The notes under the pieces are model-generated. The model ran no database searches. It saw nothing but the letters and a program-made list of their open reading frames with translations, and was not told where the DNA came from. Position numbers and translations under genes: made by a program. From Haloarcula marismortui ATCC 43049 (lineage in GTDB: Archaea; Halobacteriota; Halobacteria; Halobacteriales; Haloarculaceae), in contig NC_006396.1 in the NCBI RefSeq assembly GCF_000011085.1, positions 1,054,001 to 1,118,000 of the forward strand: DNA of 64,000 nt, in the 5' to 3' direction. The stretch's first letter is position 1. Each line of letters starts with the position of its first letter. Positions 36,591-46,001 of the stretch are shown here, in pieces.

Positions 36591-37453
36591 CTATCGAACC
36601 GGACTTTCTGGACGAACTCGGCCGGTTCACCGCCGCGCTGAACCGCCAGACGACCTCGATTCGGCAGGGCGACCAGCAGTCCCCGCGGGTCGGCGAGGGG
36701 CTCACGTTCAGCGATTACCGGCGGTACTCGCCGGGGGACGACACGCGACGGATCGACTGGAAGCTGTTTGCCCGCACAGAAGAGTACTTCATCAAGCAAT
36801 ACGAGGAAGAGCGGAGCCTGACCGTCCACCTGCTCGTCGACACGAGCGCGTCGATGGACTACGGCGACGCGACGAGTCACAAGTTCGAGTACGCCGCCAA
36901 GCTCGGGCTCGGCTTCGCCTACCTTACCGCGGAGGAAAACAACGACTTCCAGTTCTGCACGTTCCGCGACCGTGTGAACCGGATCGATACCGGCCAGTCG
37001 AACCGCGGCGAACTCCTCTCGCTCATCGACCAGTTGAACGAGATGACGCCCGGCGGGACGGCCGATTTCGAATCCGCGCTGGAAGCGTACGCCGAACGCA
37101 TTCGGTCGCGCTCGCTCGTCGTCGTCTTCAGCGACTGTCTGGCCGACCCGGAGGCACTCGAATCCGGTATCGCCGCGCTCGCACGCAACGACGCCGACGT
37201 GTTGCTGGTCCGCGTGGTCGCGCCAGCGGAACGGGACCCTGGCGTCGTCGGTGACGTGCTGTTTGCCGACCCCGAGAGCGACGAGACACGCCGATCGTAT
37301 TTCAGCGGCTCGCTGGCAGAGACGTACCAGTCGCGGCTCGACGCCCACATCGATTCGGTGTCAAACCGCGTTACGGCACTCGGTGCAGACCACGTACTGA
37401 TCAATACCGGCGAAGACTACTTCGACTCGTTTGCGAGCATCTGGCTACAGTAG
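36587..37453 (+). CDS. DUF58 family protein with VWA-like fold
   Basis: A 288-residue protein. It has the DUF58 signature GEGLTFSDYRRYSPGDDTRRIDWKLFARTEEYFIKQYEEER (about 32-72), then a VWA-like metal site DTSASMDYG (about 83). DUF58 proteins accompany MoxR ATPases and VWA proteins. GTG at 36587 gives the usual N-terminus (TIEPDFLDEL) and overlaps the upstream TGA; the alternative ATG at 36572 would add MGGTV. No membrane span is present. It ends the operon. Confidence 0.9.
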   Translation: MTIEPDFLDELGRFTAALNRQTTSIRQGDQQSPRVGEGLTFSDYRRYSPGDDTRRIDWKLFARTEEYFIKQYEEERSLTVHLLVDTSASMDYGDATSHKFEYAAKLGLGFAYLTAEENNDFQFCTFRDRVNRIDTGQSNRGELLSLIDQLNEMTPGGTADFESALEAYAERIRSRSLVVVFSDCLADPEALESGIAALARNDADVLLVRVVAPAERDPGVVGDVLFADPESDETRRSYFSGSLAETYQSRLDAHIDSVSNRVTALGADHVLINTGEDYFDSFASIWLQ

Positions 37454-37474
37454 CAAAGCGGCAGCAAGGTCGGC

Positions 37475-37942
37475 TTACTCTGCGAGGATGTGTGCCGGCA
37501 GGTCGTCGCGGATGATCGTATCGCAGTACTCACAGCGGACACCGTCGTCGCCGACGGCAAAGCGCGAGTCGACGGGTTCGTTCTCGGTCGTGATGCAGTT
37601 GTGGTTCGGGCATTCGAGGACACCCTCGACGACCGACGGGCGCTCGACGCGGCCTTTTTCGACAACCTCGTAGTCGCGAATGATGTTGATCGTCGCCGCA
37701 GGGGCAATGAGCGAGAGCACGTCGACCTCGTTCTGTGAGAGTTCGCGGCCCTCAACCTTGACCACATCCTTGTGACCCAGGCGGTCCGAGGGCATATTCA
37801 TCGCGACGGAGACGGAGTCGCCACTGGTGCCGTCAATGCCGAGAATCGCCAGGACGTTTAGCGCCTGTCCGCCCGCGATGTGGTCGATGACGGTGCCGTT
37901 CTGGATCTTCGAAACGCGGAGTTGCTGGTCGTTGTCGCTCAT
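37475..37942 (-). CDS. pyrI: Aspartate carbamoyltransferase regulatory chain PyrI
   Basis: A 155-residue protein that binds nucleotide effectors and tunes the catalytic chain PyrB in pyrimidine synthesis. The N-terminal domain reads [29 protein letters not shown]. The C-terminal zinc site is intact: Cys pairs in CPNHNC and CEYC. It overlaps pyrB by ATGA and converges with the DUF58 gene. Confidence 0.97.
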   Translation of the reverse strand: MSDNDQQLRVSKIQNGTVIDHIAGGQALNVLAILGIDGTSGDSVSVAMNMPSDRLGHKDVVKVEGRELSQNEVDVLSLIAPAATINIIRDYEVVEKGRVERPSVVEGVLECPNHNCITTENEPVDSRFAVGDDGVRCEYCDTIIRDDLPAHILAE

Positions 37943-38853
37943 TGGTCGCCTCCGAGCATCAGGTCAAGCAGCGCCATCCGTACGGGAACACCGTTGTGGG
38001 CCTGCTGGAAGTACTGTGCGTGGGTGGTCTCGTCGACGTCGTGAGCGATCTCGTCAACGCGTGGGAGCGGATGCATCACGGTCAGGTCGTCTTTGGCCGC
38101 CGCAAGCGTGTCGCCGTCGATCTGGTACTGGCCGGCGACTTCGCGGTACTCGCTCTCGTCGGGGAACCGCTCGGCCTGGATGCGGGTCACGTAGAGCACG
38201 TCCAGTTCCGGGAGTATGTCGTCAAGTTCGGTGTGTTCGCGGATGCCTGCGCCGGCCTCGTGGAGGTCGTAGCGAACCGACCGCGGAAGCTGGAGCGACT
38301 CCGGGCTAATGAAGTGCTGGCTGGCGTCGACGGTCGTGAGTGCGTGGGCCAGCGAGTGGACGGTTCGTCCGTACTTCAGGTCGCCCATGATGCCGATAGT
38401 CAAGTCGTCGAAGCCGGCGTTTTCACGGATCGTGTAGAGGTCGAGCAGCGTCTGTGTCGGGTGCTGACCGGCCCCGTCGCCGGCGTTGACGAGCGGCACG
38501 TCGACGAACTCGCTCGCCATCTTCGCGGAACCCTCCATCGGGTGCCGGAGCACGAGCGCGTCGGTGTACCCCTCGACGACGCGGACAGTGTCAGCCAGTG
38601 ACTCGCCTTTTTTCACGCTTGAGGACTCGACAGAGCCCATGTCGACGATGTCGCCGCCGAGGCGTTTCATCGCCGTTGTGAAGCTCATCTTCGTCCGGGT
38701 GCTCGGCTCGAAAAAGAGGAGGCCAAGCAGCGTGTCGCTGTGCCGGTCCGCGAACGCTCCCGGGTCAGCCGCGATGTCAGCCGCGTGGTCGAGCACCGTC
38801 TCGATGTCGCCCCGCGAGAGTTGTTTCGCGCTGATGATGTGGTCGTGCCGCAT
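37939..38853 (-). CDS. pyrB: Aspartate carbamoyltransferase catalytic chain PyrB
   Basis: A 304-residue enzyme condensing carbamoyl phosphate with aspartate, the first committed pyrimidine step. The carbamoyl phosphate motif [11 protein letters not shown] (about 52-62), the swinging loop SSVKKGESL and [11 protein letters not shown] are all present, as is the aspartate-side HPLPRVDEI. Its length is standard. It is the first gene of a two-gene pyrB-pyrI operon, in the same order as in other archaea. Confidence 0.97.
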   Translation of the reverse strand: MRHDHIISAKQLSRGDIETVLDHAADIAADPGAFADRHSDTLLGLLFFEPSTRTKMSFTTAMKRLGGDIVDMGSVESSSVKKGESLADTVRVVEGYTDALVLRHPMEGSAKMASEFVDVPLVNAGDGAGQHPTQTLLDLYTIRENAGFDDLTIGIMGDLKYGRTVHSLAHALTTVDASQHFISPESLQLPRSVRYDLHEAGAGIREHTELDDILPELDVLYVTRIQAERFPDESEYREVAGQYQIDGDTLAAAKDDLTVMHPLPRVDEIAHDVDETTHAQYFQQAHNGVPVRMALLDLMLGGDQ

Positions 38854-39011
38854 TTCACTCGATACCGCGCTCCGGACGCTCTTGAATCCCCCGACACGGG
38901 AATTGAACGGTCACTTACATCGTCAGGTTCGGCTTCGGGAACATCGTCGCTGGGTTCGAAAGCAAGGCCAGAGAGAGCCTAGCGGCCAAAATAACACAAC
39001 GAGGCGACTCG

Positions 39012-40148
39012 TCAGGGGTTGCTCTGCCAGACATCGACGCGGGGCTCGGTGTACGCCTTGCCGACGATGTCCGGGACGCCGTCACCGTCGAGGTCGACGA
39101 CCTTCGCCTCGTGGGTGGGGATGCCGGTGTTCAGTTCCTTCTGCTCAAAATTCCCCGCGCCGTCGTTGTGGAACACGAGCTGTCGCGGTTCGTGTCCGTC
39201 CTCTAGACCCATTTCTGCGACGAAGATATCGGGATTACCGTTACCGTCGAAGTCCGCCACGTCGAGGCTGTGCGGGTTCGAAAGGTCGTCGTGCAGCAGG
39301 GTCAGGTCCCACTCGGGTGGGTCGAACACGCCCAGCCTGGCCGGGCGGTCGTCGAGATACGGTTCGTCACCCTCGACGAGGATTATCTCTAGGTCGCCGT
39401 CGCCGTCAACGTCCTTGATAGCGACGCGAGTACACTGCCAGTCCTCGGCGATTGGCTCCCGGTCCCATCCGTCGGCCGTCCGGTGGAAGACGTTGGGGCC
39501 GGCGACGATTTCGACCGCACCGTCCCCGTCAATGTCCTCGACAGCGACGCCCTCAACATCGAGGTCCTCGGCGACGACGTGTCGGTTGGCCACCGGCCAC
39601 GGTTCTCGCGTCGGGTCCGCAGGAATATCGTAGTAGAACACTGTCTTTGACTCCTGGGACAGCCCAACGACCTCGTTCTGTCCATCGCCGTCCACGTCCG
39701 CCACAGCGGTGTCGTGATATTTCTCGAAATCGTCGGTGATGAGCCGGCGCGTCCACTGCTTCCGTGGGTTGTCCGGTATCTCGAACCACCACAGTTTGTG
39801 CTGGTGGATGTTCTGGCCGGCGACCATATCCGGTCGGCCGTTCCCCGTGATGTCACCAAGCGAGCCACCGACGGATAGTTCCGGTGCGCTGGCAACGTCG
39901 TGGCGCTCCCAGCCGGGGTTTTCGTACCAGAACACGTTCGTCTGGAGCCAGCGGGCCAGCGGCCCCATACCGAATACGGACAGCAAGTCGACTGACTTGT
40001 CGACGAGTGGGAACTGGACCTCGTGCGTGTCGCCGAGCGCCCCGACGATGACGTCCGGTCGGCCGTTCCCCGTGAGGTCGGTTGTAAGACAGAAGCTCAT
40101 CGTACTCGCCGGCGGCGAGGCTTCGATGCGCTCGTGGTGTAGGTTCAT
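39012..40148 (-). CDS. FG-GAP/VCBS beta-propeller protein
   Basis: A 378-residue protein made of about seven repeats, each with a calcium-binding loop: DLTGNGRPDVIVG, DITGNGRPDMVAG, DVDGDGQNEVVG, DIDGDGAVEIVAG, DVDGDGDLEIIL, DFDGNGNPDIFV and DLDGDGVPDIVG. Seven FG-GAP blades suggest a closed propeller that binds protein or sugar ligands. Start MNLHHERIE (40148) is favoured because a TATA-like CTATAACA lies about 29-36 nt upstream. From this start there is no signal peptide, unusual for a family that is mostly external. The in-frame upstream extension is not a clear signal either. Confidence 0.8.
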   Translation of the reverse strand: MNLHHERIEASPPASTMSFCLTTDLTGNGRPDVIVGALGDTHEVQFPLVDKSVDLLSVFGMGPLARWLQTNVFWYENPGWERHDVASAPELSVGGSLGDITGNGRPDMVAGQNIHQHKLWWFEIPDNPRKQWTRRLITDDFEKYHDTAVADVDGDGQNEVVGLSQESKTVFYYDIPADPTREPWPVANRHVVAEDLDVEGVAVEDIDGDGAVEIVAGPNVFHRTADGWDREPIAEDWQCTRVAIKDVDGDGDLEIILVEGDEPYLDDRPARLGVFDPPEWDLTLLHDDLSNPHSLDVADFDGNGNPDIFVAEMGLEDGHEPRQLVFHNDGAGNFEQKELNTGIPTHEAKVVDLDGDGVPDIVGKAYTEPRVDVWQSNP

Positions 40149-40362
40149 GTCCCAGCCCTTCGGGTACATCGGTATTGTTATAGCCGGGCTAACACCGGCC
40201 GACAGCGGCCACAACCTGAAACTGCGCCCGACAATGGAACCCAGCGCGTAAGGGTAGGCAACAGCCAACCGACGTAAGTCAGACCTTCCGGCCCAGTTTT
40301 GCGGTCACTGTTTGTGATTCATAGTACGAGGATTCAAAACCGATAGGCAGTCCACCCTCACT

Positions 40363-40989
40363 ATGCTCGCAATCGCTGGCGGCAAGGGTGGCTGTGGCAA
40401 AACGACCATCGCCCTCGGGCTCGGTCAGGCACTGGGAACGCCCACCCGGCGGTCGCTAGTCGTGGACACCGACCGCGACATGCCGAACCTCCACCGTCGC
40501 GCTGGCGTCGCTCCGACACCCGGAATCGCTGATATCACAGCCTCGGCTGAGCCGACCGCAGTTGCCCAGCCCGCCACGACCGTCGAGAACGTCGACGTAC
40601 TTCCCTGTCAGACCGCACCCGGAGCCGCTATCGACAATGCTATTGACAGTCTGTCTCGGTGTGATGGCCCTGTAGTACTCGACTGTCCAGCCGGCGCTGG
40701 CCCGGATGCCGCCCAGCCGCTACGGGCGGCCGACAGGACGGTGCTTGTGAGTGCACCAACCCGACAGAGCCTCACCGACACAGCCAAAACCGCGGCGATT
40801 GCCCGTGCGCTTGACGCGCCGCCCGCCCTCACAGTCCTCGTCGGCGGTGACGGGTCCGTGGACCCATCGGACCTGCTGTCCTGCTCGGGAACGGTTCACG
40901 TTCCATCGGTGTCGAGGCCGTTGGAATCGGACCGGGCGGTGGCAAAATACGTCGAGATGGCGAACGTTCTCGCCAAGCGGAATACTTAA
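40363..40989 (+). CDS. MinD/ParA-like ATPase
   Basis: A 208-residue P-loop protein with the deviant Walker A GGKGGCGKTT at residues 6-15, then VVDTDRDMPNLH and VVLDCPAGAG as Walker B. It is shorter than typical MinD (about 260) and lacks an obvious C-terminal amphipathic membrane helix. It may position protein complexes or partition cargo. A downstream RecA/KaiC-like gene 28 nt away, same direction, is the likely partner. Confidence 0.88.
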   Translation: MLAIAGGKGGCGKTTIALGLGQALGTPTRRSLVVDTDRDMPNLHRRAGVAPTPGIADITASAEPTAVAQPATTVENVDVLPCQTAPGAAIDNAIDSLSRCDGPVVLDCPAGAGPDAAQPLRAADRTVLVSAPTRQSLTDTAKTAAIARALDAPPALTVLVGGDGSVDPSDLLSCSGTVHVPSVSRPLESDRAVAKYVEMANVLAKRNT

Positions 40990-41017
40990 TCTCGTGGGTA
41001 AATAAGCTCTCAGTGGT

Positions 41018-41647
41018 ATGGCCAACCGGTTGCGAACGGGCATCGATGTCCTCGACAGAAAGCTCGATGGTGGCATCCCTGCGGGGAGTATCGTCGTGCT
41101 CTCTGCCCAGCCGGCTAGCCAAGCGGAGCTGTTCCTCTACGAACTTACCGCCACGCGCGGGACGCTGTGGCTGTCGCTCGACCGGACCGCCGAATCAGTC
41201 ATCGCGAGCATCGAACAGACGCCGGCCAATACCGGCGACCCGACGGTGCGGCACATCTCCGGCGAAGCGCCGCTTGACAACGCCGGCAAGCTCGTCTCGG
41301 CACTGCCGGAGACCTCAAACCTCATCGTCGACCCGCTCGACGTGCTGGAAGCCCAAGAGCCACACTCGCGCTTTCGCGCGTTCATGAACGACCTGCAGAA
41401 CCATATCGTCAACACCGGGAGCCTCGCTATCGTCCACTGTCTCGACGGCCGTGACGTGCCACCGCTTCGAGATACGACCGAGCACTTCGCTGACGTGGTG
41501 TTCCAGCTTAACACCACAACGAACGGTGACGAGGTCGAAAACCGGCTCGCGATTCCGAAGTTCCGCGGCGGGCGCGCTCCCACTGATATCATCAAGCTCA
41601 ATCTCGTCGAAGAGGTCAGCATCGATACGAGCCGCGACATCGCCTGA
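41018..41647 (+). CDS. RecA/KaiC-like protein lacking a P-loop
   Basis: A 209-residue protein with the layout of RAD55/KaiC domains (LRTGIDVLDRKLDGGIPAGSIVVLSAQP, later NLIVDPLDVLEA and LAIVHCLDG). Where a Walker A GxxxxGKT should follow GSIVVL, the sequence is SAQPASQAEL, so ATP binding at the normal site is unlikely. Short relatives are common in haloarchaea, often described as HTR-like or RAD55-family. A TATA-like TACTTAAT lies 27-34 nt before the ATG, so it has its own leaderless promoter. It may serve as a scaffold or sensor partner of the MinD-like protein. Confidence 0.75.
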   Translation: MANRLRTGIDVLDRKLDGGIPAGSIVVLSAQPASQAELFLYELTATRGTLWLSLDRTAESVIASIEQTPANTGDPTVRHISGEAPLDNAGKLVSALPETSNLIVDPLDVLEAQEPHSRFRAFMNDLQNHIVNTGSLAIVHCLDGRDVPPLRDTTEHFADVVFQLNTTTNGDEVENRLAIPKFRGGRAPTDIIKLNLVEEVSIDTSRDIA

Positions 41648-41649
41648 TT

Positions 41650-41850
41650 CTATTCGCCGCCGGGCCGTGGCTCTCTGTCCGTCGAGCCGAACTCAGTGCC
41701 GACGAGTATCAACAAGAATAGTCCGAGACCAACGCCAACGCCTGCTGCCAATCCTGCGCCGGTGCTTCCAGTCAGCACGACCGTGCCGACGCCAAACGCG
41801 ATTCCCGGCGGGAGCGCGAGCAGTGACGGGTACACCAGCGACACTCGCAT
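41650..41850 (-). CDS. Small two-span membrane protein
   Basis: A 66-residue protein with two hydrophobic segments (SLLALPPGIAFGVGTVVLTG and GLAAGVGVGLGLFLLILVGTEFG) and a short polar tail. A TATA-like TTATACGC lies about 20-27 nt before the ATG on the minus strand, in keeping with a leaderless mRNA. It converges with the preceding RecA-like gene, only 2 nt away. Function is unknown. Confidence 0.65.
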   Translation of the reverse strand: MRVSLVYPSLLALPPGIAFGVGTVVLTGSTGAGLAAGVGVGLGLFLLILVGTEFGSTDREPRPGGE

Positions 41851-42016
41851 GCGTAGTGATGACGTGTCGTGCGTATAACGGTTCTCCCGTATTGGCCGTC
41901 AGAAAGTGGCAGTTGCTAGCGCCTAGAACGGTAAAACCGCCCGCTACCGCTCGATACCGCAACCCCGTTCGCTGTCGCTCAGCACCGTAGAACCGCTCGG
42001 CGTGCTCGCGGCGAAG

Positions 42017-42961
42017 TTACTCTTCGGCGCCTTCGATCTCTTCGACGATCTCCTCGGCGTCAACGTCGGCGTCTTCCAGCGCGTCTTCGATGTCAGCACC
42101 GCCGGCACCGCCCATGCCGCCCATCATGCCGGGCATGCCCATGCCGCCGCCACCGATCTCTTCCTGCACGATGATGCGGTCAATATCGAGTAGCTGCGTG
42201 AGCTGCTGGGCGATCTGCTGTTTGCCCATCATCCACTGCTGGTTCATCGTCAGCTGCGGCGTCGCCTCGATGTAGAGCGTCTCCTTCTCGACTTCGACGG
42301 TTTCGTACTCGGGCTCGGACTCTTCGTCTTCATCCTCGTCCTCGCTCTCGACGAGCTGTTCTTCCTCGACGGTGTCAGTCTCGAACCACACGTCGAGTTC
42401 CATGTCGAGCATCATCTGGATGATGCCCTGTGCCTTCTCCTCGCGGTCCGTGACCTCTTCGAGGACTTCGTAGTCGTACTCGACGTCTTCACCGGCCAGC
42501 GGGTGGTTGAAGTCCACTCGCGCGCGGCCGCCGATGATGGTCTCGACGTGGCCGTGTTCGCCCTCGAGGTCGACGTGCGCGCCGGGGTAGCGGTCGTCCT
42601 CGGGGATCTTGTCCTTCGAAACCGTCCGGACCTCTTCCTCGTCGTACTCGCCGAAGGCGTCGGCAGCCGCAACGGTCACGTCACCCTCGTCGCCGACCTC
42701 CTTCCCGTAGATGTCCTGCTCGACATCCGGGAAGATGTGGTTCTCACCCAGCACGATGGTTCGCGGACCGAACTCCTGCTGTTCGGTATCAATACCGTCG
42801 TCCTCGGCGACTTCCTCGTCGGTCGTATCGACAAGCTGACCGCCGTCGACGGTGCGGGCAGTGTAGGCGAGCTTGACGACATCGCCCTTCTGGAGTCCCT
42901 CAGCCTGTTCTTCTTCGTCTGCGGTCTCCTCGTCTACGTCGGTCTCAGACTCGTTGCTCAT
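42017..42961 (-). CDS. FKBP-type peptidyl-prolyl isomerase with long acidic C-terminal region
   Basis: A 314-residue SlyD-like isomerase. Residues about 25-190 form the FKBP domain with the insert-in-flap chaperone segment (GDVVKLAYTARTVDGGQLVDTT, DAFGEYDEEEVRTV, GGRARVDFNHPLAGEDV). A C-terminal region follows with an acidic stretch (ESEDEDEDEESEPEYE), a Met- and Gln-rich helix (LTMNQQWMMGKQQIAQQL), a Gly/Met-rich stretch and an acidic end. It should catalyse proline isomerisation and hold unfolded proteins. No signal peptide is present, so it is cytoplasmic. Confidence 0.92.
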   Translation of the reverse strand: MSNESETDVDEETADEEEQAEGLQKGDVVKLAYTARTVDGGQLVDTTDEEVAEDDGIDTEQQEFGPRTIVLGENHIFPDVEQDIYGKEVGDEGDVTVAAADAFGEYDEEEVRTVSKDKIPEDDRYPGAHVDLEGEHGHVETIIGGRARVDFNHPLAGEDVEYDYEVLEEVTDREEKAQGIIQMMLDMELDVWFETDTVEEEQLVESEDEDEDEESEPEYETVEVEKETLYIEATPQLTMNQQWMMGKQQIAQQLTQLLDIDRIIVQEEIGGGGMGMPGMMGGMGGAGGADIEDALEDADVDAEEIVEEIEGAEE

Positions 42962-43040
42962 ACCCTGTTCGTCAGTCGTGGCACTCTTAAGGACAACGTT
43001 TCCCGGTCAGTAGCGGTCGAAGAACTTCGGAAGTGGTCGG

Positions 43041-44069
43041 CTAGTACTCGCTTTCGGCCAGCAGTCGGTCAAACTTCTCTCGGTCGATGTTCCGTCCCGA
43101 AATGGGAAGGACGACCGTCTCGCCCCGTAGTTCGTCACCAGCCTGAATCGCTGCGGCGACAGCCGTCGCACAGGCCCCTTCCATGACGATGCGGTCTGTT
43201 TCGAACAGGCGCGCCACGGCATCGGTAATGGCGTCTTCGGACACGAGTCGGAAATCGGCGAGTCCCGCCTGCAGGATTTCGGTCGGGAGCGCGAACGGAA
43301 CCCGGGTTGCGACACCCTCGGCGATAGTGTCGACGCTGTCGAGGGCGTCCAGCGTCTCGTCCTGCCAAGCGCGGTACACCGCGGGCGCGCCCGCAGCCTG
43401 CACGCCGACGACATCGGCGTCGGTCATCGCCCCGAGCGTAGTGCAGTACCCGGCCGCGGCGGTGCCGCCGCCGACGGGGCAGAACACACGGTCGACGTCG
43501 GGGCGCTCGTCAAGGATTTCGAGCCCCGCCGTGCCGACGCCGGCGAGCAGCTTCGGTTCGTTGCCCGAGTGGACGTAGCGCGCCTCGCGCTGGGTCGCCA
43601 AGTCCTCGATGTGTTCGCGGGCCTCGTCGTAGTCCTCGCCGTACTGGATGACTTCTGCGCCGAGTTGCTCCAGCGCGCCGACCTTTCCGGCGTTGGCTTC
43701 TTCGGGGACGCCGATAGTAACGGGTACGTCGAACTCACGCCCGGCCCAGGCGATAGACTGGCCGTGGTTTCCCGTGCTCGCGGCGAGCAGTCCGGCGTCG
43801 TGGAACTCCTCGTCGAGGGACGCGACGAGGTTCACCCCGCCGCGGACTTTGAACGCGCCGGTCGGGAGCGTATCTTCTCGCTTGAGCAAGACATCCGCGT
43901 CGAGGGCTTCGGAGAGGGCTTCGCTTCGGACCAGGGGCGTCTCCGGGAGGTGCTGTCGGATGCGTTGCCGGGCGCGAGCGACCGTTGCAACTGTCGGCGG
44001 CGTCAGGTCGTGGTACGGAAAGAGGGTCGTCTCGTCCGGGGAGTCGATCGGTTCGTAGCGACCGGCCAT
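43041..44069 (-). CDS. Threonine/serine dehydratase (PLP enzyme)
   Basis: A 342-residue fold-type II PLP enzyme. The cofactor lysine lies in REDTLPTGAFKVRGG, the phosphate loop in CPVGGGTAAAG and the asparagine loop in AASTGNHGQS. The sequence resembles threonine ammonia-lyase (IlvA/TdcB), which makes 2-oxobutanoate for isoleucine. No C-terminal regulatory ACT domain is present, so a catabolic or serine dehydratase role is also possible. The start at MAGRYEPID is preferred over an upstream MSALPG extension. Confidence 0.85.
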   Translation of the reverse strand: MAGRYEPIDSPDETTLFPYHDLTPPTVATVARARQRIRQHLPETPLVRSEALSEALDADVLLKREDTLPTGAFKVRGGVNLVASLDEEFHDAGLLAASTGNHGQSIAWAGREFDVPVTIGVPEEANAGKVGALEQLGAEVIQYGEDYDEAREHIEDLATQREARYVHSGNEPKLLAGVGTAGLEILDERPDVDRVFCPVGGGTAAAGYCTTLGAMTDADVVGVQAAGAPAVYRAWQDETLDALDSVDTIAEGVATRVPFALPTEILQAGLADFRLVSEDAITDAVARLFETDRIVMEGACATAVAAAIQAGDELRGETVVLPISGRNIDREKFDRLLAESEY

Positions 44070-44149
44070 ACTACTACCCGGGAGGGCGGACACAGTAAAG
44101 GGCGCGGTCGACGGGAGTGTTTTTCAGCGGCCCGGCCCAGCCACACAGT

Positions 44150-44692
44150 ATGTACGAAGTCGAGGTGAAAGTGCCGGCGGATATCGAGGCTGTCGCGGAG
44201 CGACTCGACGAGCTCGGAGCCGAACAGGTCGATACGGTGATACAGACGGACACGTACTACGATGCGCCCCACCGGGATTTCGCCGAGACAGACGAGGCGT
44301 TCCGGGTCCGCCGTGAAACAAGAAAAGGGGTAACGAACGCGAAAGTCACCTACAAGGGGCCACTCCTCGAAGCGGAGTCGAAGAGCCGAGAAGAGTTCGA
44401 AACGGGCGTCGAGAACGGCGACCACATCGACGCTATCGTCCAGCACCTCGGCTTCGAGCCCGCGGCGACGGTCCGGAAGAACCGCCGAGTCTACGAGGTC
44501 CGAGAGTACGATGTCACTCTCGACGCTGTCGACGATGTCGGCGAGTTCGTCGAAGTCGAGCGCGAAACCGACGGCGATATCGAACCCGTTCGAGAAGGAG
44601 CCTACGAGGTGCTTCGGGACCTCAGTCTGAACCCCAACGACCAGCAACGGACCTCCTATCTCGGGATGCTACTTAGCGATGCGAACGAGTAA
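44150..44692 (+). CDS. CYTH-domain protein (class IV adenylate cyclase/thiamine triphosphatase-like)
   Basis: A 180-residue protein beginning MYEVEVKVP, the EXEXK signature of the CYTH fold. Further conserved basic and acidic residues line the tunnel (FRVRRE, KVTYKGP, KNRRVYEV, DDVGEFVEVE). The family binds triphosphates and two metals and includes CyaB cyclases and tripolyphosphatases; the archaeal substrate is uncertain. ATG at 44150 gives the motif at the N-terminus; an upstream in-frame start adds eleven residues. It lies 59 nt before the S-adenosylmethionine synthetase gene. Confidence 0.87.
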   Translation: MYEVEVKVPADIEAVAERLDELGAEQVDTVIQTDTYYDAPHRDFAETDEAFRVRRETRKGVTNAKVTYKGPLLEAESKSREEFETGVENGDHIDAIVQHLGFEPAATVRKNRRVYEVREYDVTLDAVDDVGEFVEVERETDGDIEPVREGAYEVLRDLSLNPNDQQRTSYLGMLLSDANE

Positions 44693-44751
44693 TCATTCCG
44701 CTGTTATCTGTTCCCGTAAGTTATAGAACCCGGCCAGACGAAGTCGAGTCA

Positions 44752-45954
44752 ATGACTGAGCGGAACATCCACGTCCAACCTGCAAGCGGACTCGCAGTCG
44801 AAGATCAGGACATCGAAGTCGTAGAGCGCAAGGGTATCGGCCATCCGGACACCATCTGTGACGGCATCGCAGAGACGGTTTCACGTGCACTGGCACAGAC
44901 GTACATCGACCGGTTCGGCACAGTCTTGCACTATAACACAGACGAGACACAGCTCGTCGCCGGCACTGCCGCCCCTGCGTACGGCGGCGGCGAAGTGCTT
45001 GAGCCGATCTACATTCTGGTCGTCGGTCGAGCGACGAAGAAGTTCGACGGCGAGCGTATCCCGGCTGAAAGCATCGCCCTCCGGGCCGCACGCGACTACC
45101 TCGACGAGCAGTTCCCCCACCTCGATCTCGGCTCCGACGTCATCGTTGACGTTCAGTTCGGCGAAGGGTCAGGCGACCTCCAGACCGTGTTCGGTGAGGA
45201 AGCAGCAATTCCGATGGCAAACGATACCAGCTACGGTGTCGGCCACGCCCCGCTAACGGAAACCGAACAGATCGTCCGCAACACCGAGCAGAAATTGACC
45301 GGCGAGTACGCCGAGTCCAACCCAGTCGTCGGCCAAGACGTGAAGGTGATGGGCAAGCGCGAGGGCGACCACATCGACGTGACTGTGGCCGTTGCGATGG
45401 TCGACGAACACGTCCCGGACCTCGATGCGTACAAAACTGCCGTTTCGGACGTGCGAGCGTTCGTTACTGACCTCGCCGAAGAGTACACCGACCGAGACGT
45501 AACGGTCCACGTCAACACGGCCGACGATTACGACGCCGAGTCCATCTATCTCACCACCACCGGGACAAGCGCCGAGCAAGGCGATGACGGCTCTGTCGGG
45601 CGCGGGAACCGCGCGAACGGCCTCATCACGCCGAACCGCCCGATGAGCATGGAAGCGACATCTGGCAAGAACCCAGTCAACCACATCGGGAAGATCTACA
45701 ATCTCCTTTCGACAGAAATCGCACAGTCCGTCGCAAATGAAGTCGATGGCATCCGACAGGTCCAGATGCGCCTGCTCTCACAGATCGGGTCGCCGATTGA
45801 CGAGCCCCACGTTGCTGACGCGACGGTCGTCACCGAAGACGGCGTTGCGGTCGGCGATGTCGAAGCAGACATTCAGGCCACAATTGACGACGAACTGGCC
45901 GATGTGACCGACATCACGCGGCAGGTCATTGAGGGCGACCTCTCCACGTTCTGA
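44752..45954 (+). CDS. S-adenosylmethionine synthetase, archaeal type
   Basis: A 400-residue enzyme of the archaeal MAT family, which makes S-adenosylmethionine from methionine and ATP. Family blocks include [19 protein letters not shown] (about 23-41), [71 protein letters not shown]. Length is standard. A TATA-like AAGTTATAG lies about 30 nt upstream, so the transcript is probably leaderless. Confidence 0.96.
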   Translation: MTERNIHVQPASGLAVEDQDIEVVERKGIGHPDTICDGIAETVSRALAQTYIDRFGTVLHYNTDETQLVAGTAAPAYGGGEVLEPIYILVVGRATKKFDGERIPAESIALRAARDYLDEQFPHLDLGSDVIVDVQFGEGSGDLQTVFGEEAAIPMANDTSYGVGHAPLTETEQIVRNTEQKLTGEYAESNPVVGQDVKVMGKREGDHIDVTVAVAMVDEHVPDLDAYKTAVSDVRAFVTDLAEEYTDRDVTVHVNTADDYDAESIYLTTTGTSAEQGDDGSVGRGNRANGLITPNRPMSMEATSGKNPVNHIGKIYNLLSTEIAQSVANEVDGIRQVQMRLLSQIGSPIDEPHVADATVVTEDGVAVGDVEADIQATIDDELADVTDITRQVIEGDLSTF

Positions 45955-46001
45955 GACGGCGAGGCGACACCCCTTTACTCACTGCTAGTCAACTCGCTGG
46001 C

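Noticed and set aside
38930-38990. GGGTTCGAAA near 38953, a T-loop-like motif suggesting a tRNA.
   Set aside because: The flanking bases do not form a T-stem and no acceptor or anticodon arm can be built around it.
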